Source: Ponticaulis sp. (GTDB lineage: Bacteria; Pseudomonadota; Alphaproteobacteria; Caulobacterales; Hyphomonadaceae). Taken from it: a stretch of 5,198 bases of DNA. The position numbers and the translations under genes are program-made. Location: the NCBI GenBank assembly GCA_002699325.1, contig PABS01000057.1, positions 18,359 to 23,556 on the forward strand, given 5' to 3'. Numbering within the stretch: position 1 is the first letter of the stretch; each line of letters opens with the position of its first letter. The notes beneath the pieces are model-generated. The model saw only the letters and a program-made list of their open reading frames with translations, was not told where the DNA came from and did no database searches. Positions 1 through 5,198 of this stretch are shown here, piece after piece.

Positions 1-195
1 CTCACCCGGTTGGGCTGGCATTCGACCATGGTGGTCACTGGTGACCCGGCCCAGTCCGACCTTCTGCCCGAGCTTTCCGGGCTGGGAACGGCAGCCGATA
101 AACTGGAGACCATGGCAGATGTAGCCGTGGTCAGATTGCAGGCCGAAGATGTGGTGCGTCACCCGCTTGTGGCGCAGATGCTGGATACGCTCTAG
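1..195 (+). CDS. phoH: PhoH family ATPase (YbeZ type), C-terminal fragment, 5' end outside window
   Basis: This is the final 64 codons of a gene that begins left of the window; the reading frame is open from base 1 and ends at TAG (193-195). The fragment reads LTRLGWHSTMVVTGD, then a Q-x-D, an SGL stretch and a closing EDVVRHPLV. These match, in order, the C-terminal part of the PhoH ATPase domain: the LTR-x-G helix, the MVVTGDxxQxD strand and loop, and the DVVRHPLV end that marks the YbeZ branch rather than the PIN-PhoH branch. Family knowledge: PhoH/YbeZ is a cytosolic P-loop NTPase of about 320-350 residues that works with the YbeY endoribonuclease in rRNA and RNA processing. The Walker A and B motifs lie outside the window and cannot be checked. 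The loop after Q-x-D (SDLLPELSGL) looks slightly shorter than the usual DLPxGxxSGL. No ybeY follows; the gene ends at a terminator and faces a convergent neighbour. Confidence 0.9.
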   Translation, partial: LTRLGWHSTMVVTGDPAQSDLLPELSGLGTAADKLETMADVAVVRLQAEDVVRHPLVAQMLDTL

Positions 196-218
196 TCTGC
201 TCTAACGTCACCTCAAAA

Positions 219-246
219 AGAAAGCCCGCCACCTGGCGGGCTTTCT
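219..246. terminator. Bidirectional intrinsic terminator between convergent genes
   Basis: The arms 219-230 (AGAAAGCCCGCC) and 235-246 are exact reverse complements, giving a 12-bp stem with a GC-rich core and a 4-base loop (ACCT, 231-234). Read on the plus strand, the 3' arm ends in CTTTCT followed by ACTTTG, a weak T-rich tail for the phoH transcript, whose stop is 23 bases upstream. Read on the minus strand, the stem is followed by a run of five T (complement of 215-219), a better U-tract, serving the patatin transcript whose stop codon begins at 283. It lies in the 85-base gap between the two convergent stop codons, as expected of a shared terminator. Confidence 0.9.
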
Positions 247-280
247 ACTTTGCAATCATCAATTGCTGGGAAAATTACGC

Positions 281-1687
281 TCAGCGCTCACCGGAAATCG
301 CTTCAGTCTCGGTCTGAACCGGCTCGGTCTGCATGTCTGGCTCTGCGTTTGGAACCGTATCGACATTCTGCTCCTCGTCAGCCTCTTCAGGGCCCAGTCG
401 CTGATCGAGAGATTCCTTGAACACGCTATCCTGTTTGCCGTCTTCCTGCTTCTCGAAAAGCTGCGTCGGGCAGAATTTGGGAACGCCGAATCCCTCTTTC
501 AGGTCTTCTGAGCGAATGCGCGCATTCACAAAGGAATCGATCAAAGTGTTTTGGGTGAACCAGATATGGTTCTGACGGGCGCAGCTTCTGGCAAAGTTAA
601 AAAGTCGCTTGCGCTCATCCTGTTCGAAGTTCAGCGAGCCTCCAAAGGCAAGATCTGGTGGAATATAGGCCACATTCAGATTCATACCATTCTGCAAAGC
701 GACGGCGGCATACTCTCCCAGCGCCAGCCGTGCGCTGAACATCAGCATGGTATCAAACGACTTTGAGACAATCTGGATCGTGTTGATGGGCGTCGAGCTG
801 GATGGCGTCTGTAGCTGACCGTTTACGATGATGTAGAGATTGCTTTGCTCCAGCATATCACCGGGATTGCTCCAAAGTGCCATGAGCTCGGGTCCCAGAA
901 AGAATGGGACGGTTGCAGCACCATCCACATGCATTTCCTGATACTCCCGACCGTCAGCTTCTACCTCAAACATGACAGGCGGGAAAACGCCGGGCACGCT
1001 GGCAGAGGCAATCAGAACGTCCCGGAAGAGTTCTCGCGCCTCATCATTTCGCTGCCGGGCGATCTTCCCCAAATCCCAATAGGTCGTGAGCTGCCGGTCC
1101 AGATTGGTGGTTGCGACCAGAAGCACACGGCCTTTTTCAGTCTCATCTGCAATTGCAGCGATCAGATCGTCGGTCACATATTGATCGACAAGGTCTCGAA
1201 GCGGTGCCGGTTTGAAAAAACTTGGAAGAAAGAAAATACCCAACCCGCGGGACTCAAGAAGGTTTGACGCCGACTCCGACGCAAATGCCTCGGTCAGTTC
1301 ATCATCCCAGTCCTCACCGAGAAAGGCGAAAGGTGCGATGAGAGCGCCAGTACTGACGCCAGTGACCACCTCAAACTGCGGCCGCTCGCCCTGTAGCGAC
1401 ATGCCGACGAGTACGCCCGCACCAAATGAGCCCGCAGCTCCGCCCCCGGACAGAGCAAGAAAGTCCATTGAACCATCGCTCGCAGTACGCAGACGGCTCA
1501 GTGCGTCGGCTGTCCTGTCGGCAGCCTGCTCATCGAAGCCCACAATTCTGATATCAGCAGTAAAGCCCTCCACAGTTGCATCGAAGGGCGCAGGCGGCGG
1601 ACCTTCAATACGAGGCTGAGTGATACACGCCGAGAGCCACGGCAAGCATATCAGAGCAAGTGCGCAGAACCTGAAACGAGGATACAA
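281..1687 (-). CDS. Patatin-like phospholipase, membrane lipoprotein
   Basis: Predicted lipid acyl hydrolase of 468 residues. Residues 1-21 form a lipoprotein signal: a basic start, a hydrophobic core and the lipobox LSAC with lipidated Cys21. Ile at +2, not Asp, favours outer-membrane sorting by the enterobacterial rule. The patatin domain spans about 75-345. It has an oxyanion-hole glycine motif SGGGAAG (80-86), a nucleophile elbow GVSTG with Ser112, an ASASVPGVFPP block (227-237) and a catalytic DGA with Asp255. Both dyad residues are therefore present. Close alphaproteobacterial relatives as I recall them carry Asp at position 85, which is Ala here. After residue 410 comes a polar tail rich in Glu, Asp and Gln with no recognised domain. 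Mature-chain cysteines besides Cys21 are only Cys369 and Cys406, a plausible disulfide pair. The start is TTG (1685-1687): it has an AGGA 9 bases upstream, gives a complete signal peptide, and an in-frame TAA lies upstream. The gene is 78 bp downstream of the TPR gene, probably in the same operon. The substrate is unknown; membrane phospholipid is the family default. Confidence 0.93.
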   Translation of the reverse strand: MYPRFRFCALALICLPWLSACITQPRIEGPPPAPFDATVEGFTADIRIVGFDEQAADRTADALSRLRTASDGSMDFLALSGGGAAGSFGAGVLVGMSLQGERPQFEVVTGVSTGALIAPFAFLGEDWDDELTEAFASESASNLLESRGLGIFFLPSFFKPAPLRDLVDQYVTDDLIAAIADETEKGRVLLVATTNLDRQLTTYWDLGKIARQRNDEARELFRDVLIASASVPGVFPPVMFEVEADGREYQEMHVDGAATVPFFLGPELMALWSNPGDMLEQSNLYIIVNGQLQTPSSSTPINTIQIVSKSFDTMLMFSARLALGEYAAVALQNGMNLNVAYIPPDLAFGGSLNFEQDERKRLFNFARSCARQNHIWFTQNTLIDSFVNARIRSEDLKEGFGVPKFCPTQLFEKQEDGKQDSVFKESLDQRLGPEEADEEQNVDTVPNAEPDMQTEPVQTETEAISGER

Positions 1688-1765
1688 CGTTGAAATTCCT
1701 GACTGGATCGTTTTCAGCTCTGGTTATAACTCATCAGGCTGGTCCTTCTACCCTTTGTGACAGGA
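1688..1765 (-). other. Intergenic gap in a probable two-gene operon
   Basis: This 78-base stretch separates the TAA of the TPR gene (1766-1768) from the TTG of the patatin gene. On the minus strand I see no GC-rich hairpin followed by a T-run, so nothing obvious stops read-through from the TPR gene. A TATAAC hexamer (complement of 1723-1728), inside the 8-base palindrome GTTATAAC, resembles a -10 box, but no acceptable -35 box lies 16-18 bases upstream of it. Co-transcription is the simpler reading; a weak internal promoter cannot be excluded. Confidence 0.5.
1697..1700 (-). promoter_or_regulatory. Ribosome binding site deciding the TTG start of the patatin gene
   Basis: On the minus strand the core AGGA (in CAGGAA) lies 9 bases before the TTG at 1685-1687. 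No ATG lies between the upstream in-frame TAA and this TTG, and the codons after it directly encode the lipoprotein signal peptide. This supports TTG as the true start. Confidence 0.75.
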
Positions 1766-4700
1766 TTAGCGCGATCCCCCTGCGGGACTGAACCGCTGCC
1801 GGATGCTCGAAAGGAAGGCATCTGCCGTTGAAGTATCAGCGAGGCGCCGTACGGTATCGGTCAGACGTGAGGCCGAGACTTCCGTACGACCTGTGAGAAG
1901 GTCAAATGCATCGCCCTCACGAGTCCGCCTCATCTGATCGAGATATTGCGACCGCAGGTCCGCCAGCCCGTCAGAGTCGCCATCCAGACGATAGGCGACA
2001 GCTGCACGGATCGCTGATTGCGTATCCTTCGCGGAGAACGTCGCTCCCACAGGAGGAAGGGTCCGCTGAAGGGCTGAACCAGCTTCGCTCCAAGCTCTTG
2101 CGCGCCAGTGCACCTCCGCGAGAAGTTCGAGAGCGTCCGGGTCTTTCAGACCGTCAAGCAGTTCGATGGCATGTCCGAAGCGCTGTAATTCCATGTGAGC
2201 CGCCGCCTCAAGAAGCCTGCGCTCGAGCCGCAACTCCGGATCAATCCCAGCAATGCGGGTGGAATTCAGCGTCATGAGTGCATTCTCAGGACGCTTATCG
2301 AGGAGATAAATCGCAGCCAGATCGGCAGCAATCTGCGCGCGGCTCTGGCCAATCAGATTGCGGTTGTCAACCTGGTGAGATAGAAGCTCAGTCGCGGGAT
2401 CCAGCAGATCGAAAGCCACGAGACGGTTTGTCAGCAGCCGGATCATCCGGTCACCATCGGGACCAATGGGTGTCAGGTCTCGAAACTCGTAGAACAGGGC
2501 CAAGGCTGAAATCGGGTCAAGGGAATCCGCTTCACCTTCAAGAAACAGCGCCTTGAACTGGTCCGCCAGTTTCATGCGGAGATCTCGCGCGCCGGGAAGG
2601 TCGGGAAACTGAGTCGCAAAATTCTGGGCCAACATCATGGCTTCGCGATACCGACCGAGTTCAAAGTAAGCCGTTGCAAGCTCCGACACGATCTCCAGCT
2701 CAAGAGCATCGCCGCGCCATCTGAAGCGCAAGGTGTCGAGCAGGTCGCTGGCATCCAGATAGGTCATATCTCCTGTCTGAAGGTCGAGCTTGATCTTCTC
2801 CAGCTCAGCACGAACACGGACATTCGGATTGGGATGGTCCTGTAAGCGCTGGAATATGTTCTGCGCGTCCTGGATACGGCCTGTTGCTACGGCAAGCTCG
2901 CCAAGCGTCAAATTGGCGTGTCCGGCGGCCTCCGCATCCTCGCTACGAATGGCGGCAAGCGCCATCTTTTCTGCTGTGCCGCCATCACCCATGCGGATCA
3001 TGGCCCGGGCAGCCGCCGCATTGAACCGCGCAGCCCACTCCGGAGTATGCGCATTAATCAGGGAATCCGCCTGGATGAAGGACTGTCGGGCCTTCCGCCA
3101 CTCGCCAATTCTGGAATAGGCAAGCCCCAGCCACGCGGCCGATGCGGGATCGTTTCTGGAACTACTATGGTCGAGCGCCTCGATGGCCTCGAAATACCGG
3201 CCAGACATGATGTCTGCCGCGCCTTTCAACGTCAGCCATTGCGCATCCTGTTCGAGAAGGGGGTCAGCCGACAACGCAATATTGAGCGGTCCATAAGCTT
3301 CAGCCGCGAACTCCCAGGCCAGATAAAACCGCGCCAGATCGAGAAGGGCCTTCTGTCCATCCCATTGTTCAGGGTCGGCTTGCGCCGCGGCAGCTGCGAG
3401 GCGCGTCTGATTACGCCAGAATTCGTTCTCACTTCCCTGACGCCATGTCCCGAAATCGAGAAAGCCGGGAGAGAGATTTCCCTGTCCGGCAAGGACGCTA
3501 TCAACTCCCCAACTCGACAATGCCAATCCGGCTTCCCGGCTGATGAGAACTGTATCATCGCGCTGAACGACATTGAGGTCATCTGTCCTTGGCGCAATCA
3601 CCAGACCATGAGTCGTCACGGGAAACTCGGCTTCTACGAATGAAAGACTTTGAACCAGAGCTGTAGACGGATTGTGTGCAGCGACCAGGATCAGTTCGTC
3701 ACCGATTTCAGGATCTTGTAGCCGGAAGAGTGTCGCCGCATCCGGCACAATGGCCTGAATGCCAGACCCACCTTCACTGGCAATACGAGCGGGTTTAATC
3801 TGGCGGTCGGCCAGCGAGCCCTGATTACCAATCTCAATATTCCAGACCCGACCGGCATTCGTAACCTGCACGAGCTCGTCTCTTGGCAGAAAAATACGGA
3901 GCGCCATGCCGGTTTCAGACTGAACCTGATCCATACGTACGCCAGTTGCTTGGCGAGCGGCAGCGAAATCGAAGTCGCCATTGGCTGGGAATGCTATCCA
4001 GATCGCCTCGTGGCGCCGGAAAACCACGCCAGGAATCTCGCTTGCGAAACTCAGTTTAACCTCGAGCCCTTCCCGCAGACTGTTCGCTGACACTGGCACG
4101 CGTCCTGACGTCGGCAGTGCTTCGCGCCAGACACGCGGTGGAGTGATGTCAGGAAGTTCAGAGGTAAATGACTGGGCAACGGCAGTTTCTGGCTCTAAGG
4201 CAGAGGCCAGAACAGGCTCGCCCTCAGCATCTTCAACAACCAGCATCGCCTTGCCAAGATCGACAGGCTTCCGGCTTGGCGGCTCGACACCTTTTTCAGG
4301 TGGCAAATCGGCGGCAAGTGCTTTCAGGGCATCGGGGATCAGAGGATCATCTGCAATGCCATCCGGCGGTCTCTGGCCCTCGTGGAATCTCACAACCACA
4401 GCATTGTCGGCGGCAACAGCATTCGCCCAATAGTTCTCGTCTTCATCAATATCGACAACAAACTGATCTTCAGTGTTGTCGGCGCGAATGCCTGTCATGC
4501 CCACTGGAGGGTCAATCCGGACATGCGCCAGATCCGCGACTCCGCGACGATCGAAACGGATCTGATATCCTGAATCAGTGGCAGATGCCTCAAACCCAAC
4601 AGTCTCAGGCCAGTAAAACGTAAGTGTTGAGCCGGAACCAAGATCAGCTGCCTGGACAGTCAGGTCCAGGGGCGGTGGGATTGCAGCAAGGCGTGCGGCC

Positions 4701-5179
4701 TCAGCTGCAGCAGCCGCAGCAGCCGCCTCATTGCGCTTTATCGCAACAAGTGGCGAAACAATGTCTGCTGGGTCCGTTTCCCTGTTCTCGGGCAGAAGGT
4801 CTACCGCCGTAAGGTCGTAGGATTCAGATTGATGGATCCGATATTCCCGCGCCAGTGCGATACGAATTTCCTGCTCATCGTCACTCTGACGGGCGATGGC
4901 AACATAGGATGGCAAGCCCTCCTTGAGCGCGTCGAGGTCGATGGACACAGGCTCATCAAATCGCATGACAAGCACAGAGCCCGAAAGCCGGGTCGAGATA
5001 TCGGGCCCATCTTCGCTGCCGTCTGCCCAGCTGGCAACGATGCGACCGTATCCGCCTGCTTCAGATAATTCGAGAGAAATTGGTCGCCCTTCAGCATAAG
5101 ATGGCACCATACCCAGCATGGCGGCCGTCCCCAGGAGCAGCGCATGAGCTGCCGGGCGCAGAAGCCGATTACGGCTCAT
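1766..5179 (-). CDS. Large exported protein: tandem AMIN-like beta modules plus TPR solenoid
   Basis: Predicted periplasmic or envelope scaffold of 1137 residues; I do not recognise a named gene. Numbering is from the ATG at 5177-5179. Residues 1-29 are a Sec signal: RNRLLRP, a hydrophobic core, then PSYA before the predicted cut. Three beta-rich modules follow at about 32-129, 171-265 and 368-451, each with an opening strand (RIVASW, LTFYW, VKLSF), an xxRF/IAF strand and a closing strand, resembling AMIN domains. An eight-alanine linker (152-159) separates modules 1 and 2, and a Pro- and acid-rich linker (266-365) separates 2 and 3. Another beta-rich stretch (about 461-555) is less alike. 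Residues about 585-1130 are helical with TPR-type repeats, clearest at 679-711 (W683, G685, Y688, A697, F701), 749-785 and 825-862. There is no cysteine at all. Family knowledge: AMIN domains often bind peptidoglycan and TPRs bind proteins; a wall-associated scaffold is inference. An in-frame TTG at 5192-5194, or an upstream start, would add an N-terminal extension. Confidence 0.85.
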   Translation of the reverse strand: MSRNRLLRPAAHALLLGTAAMLGMVPSYAEGRPISLELSEAGGYGRIVASWADGSEDGPDISTRLSGSVLVMRFDEPVSIDLDALKEGLPSYVAIARQSDDEQEIRIALAREYRIHQSESYDLTAVDLLPENRETDPADIVSPLVAIKRNEAAAAAAAAEAARLAAIPPPLDLTVQAADLGSGSTLTFYWPETVGFEASATDSGYQIRFDRRGVADLAHVRIDPPVGMTGIRADNTEDQFVVDIDEDENYWANAVAADNAVVVRFHEGQRPPDGIADDPLIPDALKALAADLPPEKGVEPPSRKPVDLGKAMLVVEDAEGEPVLASALEPETAVAQSFTSELPDITPPRVWREALPTSGRVPVSANSLREGLEVKLSFASEIPGVVFRRHEAIWIAFPANGDFDFAAARQATGVRMDQVQSETGMALRIFLPRDELVQVTNAGRVWNIEIGNQGSLADRQIKPARIASEGGSGIQAIVPDAATLFRLQDPEIGDELILVAAHNPSTALVQSLSFVEAEFPVTTHGLVIAPRTDDLNVVQRDDTVLISREAGLALSSWGVDSVLAGQGNLSPGFLDFGTWRQGSENEFWRNQTRLAAAAAQADPEQWDGQKALLDLARFYLAWEFAAEAYGPLNIALSADPLLEQDAQWLTLKGAADIMSGRYFEAIEALDHSSSRNDPASAAWLGLAYSRIGEWRKARQSFIQADSLINAHTPEWAARFNAAAARAMIRMGDGGTAEKMALAAIRSEDAEAAGHANLTLGELAVATGRIQDAQNIFQRLQDHPNPNVRVRAELEKIKLDLQTGDMTYLDASDLLDTLRFRWRGDALELEIVSELATAYFELGRYREAMMLAQNFATQFPDLPGARDLRMKLADQFKALFLEGEADSLDPISALALFYEFRDLTPIGPDGDRMIRLLTNRLVAFDLLDPATELLSHQVDNRNLIGQSRAQIAADLAAIYLLDKRPENALMTLNSTRIAGIDPELRLERRLLEAAAHMELQRFGHAIELLDGLKDPDALELLAEVHWRARAWSEAGSALQRTLPPVGATFSAKDTQSAIRAAVAYRLDGDSDGLADLRSQYLDQMRRTREGDAFDLLTGRTEVSASRLTDTVRRLADTSTADAFLSSIRQRFSPAGGSR
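4703..4726 (-). repeat. GCN-codon run encoding eight alanines, with a perfect 9-bp tandem repeat
   Basis: Eight consecutive Ala codons lie between Glu codons at 4727-4729 and 4700-4702. On the plus strand the unit GCAGCAGCC occurs twice back to back (4707-4715 and 4716-4724). In the protein this forms the core of a short Ala/Glu helix (about residues 151-166) ahead of a PPP that separates beta modules 1 and 2. Such tracts can change length by replication slippage in steps of 3 or 9 bases without shifting the frame. Confidence 0.7.
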
Positions 5180-5188
5180 TCGTGCGGG

Positions 5189-5193
5189 CCTCA
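5189..5193 (-). promoter_or_regulatory. Ribosome binding site favouring the ATG start of the TPR gene
   Basis: The minus-strand sequence TGAGG lies 9 bases before the ATG at 5177-5179, the same spacing as for the patatin gene. The in-frame TTG at 5192-5194 overlaps this site and has only four bases of upstream sequence in the window, so it cannot be judged. Starting at the ATG gives a compact, normal signal peptide (MSRNRLLRP followed by the hydrophobic core), which supports this choice. Confidence 0.65.
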
Positions 5194-5198
5194 AGTTC

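Noticed and set aside
252..266. Small hairpin GCAAT-CATCA-ATTGC between the patatin stop and the terminator
   Set aside because: A 5-bp AT-rich stem is weak and easily occurs by chance; the strong hairpin at 219-246 explains termination.
845..1619. Two overlapping plus-strand open frames (845-1267 and 1212-1619) antisense to the patatin gene
   Set aside because: The minus frame shows conserved catalytic motifs throughout this stretch, while the plus frames show no domain, no signal and low-complexity Ser/Arg/Pro content.
1723..1730. GTTATAAC palindrome containing a TATAAC -10-like hexamer
   Set aside because: No -35-like hexamer lies at 16-18 bases (the candidates read around GTAGAA), and an 8-base palindrome alone is too short to call an operator.
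2918..3643. 241-codon open frame on the plus strand
   Set aside because: It lies wholly inside the TPR gene on the other strand, has no ribosome site or recognisable domain, and its Arg/Pro/Ser-heavy composition is typical of an antisense shadow of GC-rich coding DNA.
3981..4623. Plus-strand open frames of about 150 codons antisense to beta modules 2 and 3
   Set aside because: Two of them overlap each other in different frames, both are rich in Gln/Ser/Arg and neither has a plausible start context, so they are shadows of the minus-strand gene.
1..5198. Search for mobile elements, CRISPR arrays, tRNA or rRNA genes and toxin-antitoxin or phage-defence genes
   Set aside because: No repeated spacer pattern, terminal inverted repeats, transposase motifs or cloverleaf sequence were seen. 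The patatin is a lipobox-bearing lipoprotein without a nearby nucleotide cyclase, so a CBASS-type effector role is not supported.

Overview
The window looks like ordinary chromosomal DNA from a Gram-negative bacterium, most likely an alphaproteobacterium. The reasons are a moderately high GC content judged by eye, a lipoprotein signal followed by a proteobacterial-type patatin domain, a large Sec-exported TPR protein, and the YbeZ-type PhoH C-terminus. A marine Hyphomonadaceae- or Maricaulales-like source would fit, but that is a guess from protein style and no marker gene here proves it.

Layout. Positions 1-195 (+) hold the last 64 codons of a phoH (ybeZ-type) ATPase gene. Positions 196-280 are a short convergent intergenic region containing a perfect 12-bp-stem hairpin (219-246) that can terminate transcription from both sides. 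Positions 281-1687 (-) encode a 468-residue patatin-like phospholipase lipoprotein with an intact Ser/Asp dyad and a TTG start. Positions 1688-1765 are a 78-bp gap with no terminator that I can see. Positions 1766-5179 (-) encode a 1137-residue, cysteine-free, Sec-exported protein. Its N-terminal half carries three tandem beta-rich AMIN-like modules and its C-terminal half is a long TPR solenoid. The promoter region of this last gene lies beyond the right edge of the window.

How the genes relate. The two minus-strand genes run the same way with a short gap, so they are probably one transcription unit ending at the bidirectional hairpin. Both products are predicted to act in the cell envelope: the TPR protein in the periplasm and the patatin anchored to a membrane, probably the outer membrane, by a lipidated cysteine. 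A functional link between them is inferred only from adjacency. phoH is a cytosolic RNA-metabolism gene on the opposite strand, and nothing visible links it to the other two.

Novelty. I see no mobile element, CRISPR array, tRNA, rRNA or recognised defence system. The part that most merits a second look is the architecture of the large exported protein (repeated AMIN-like modules plus a TPR solenoid), followed by the altered oxyanion-hole motif and acidic tail of the patatin.
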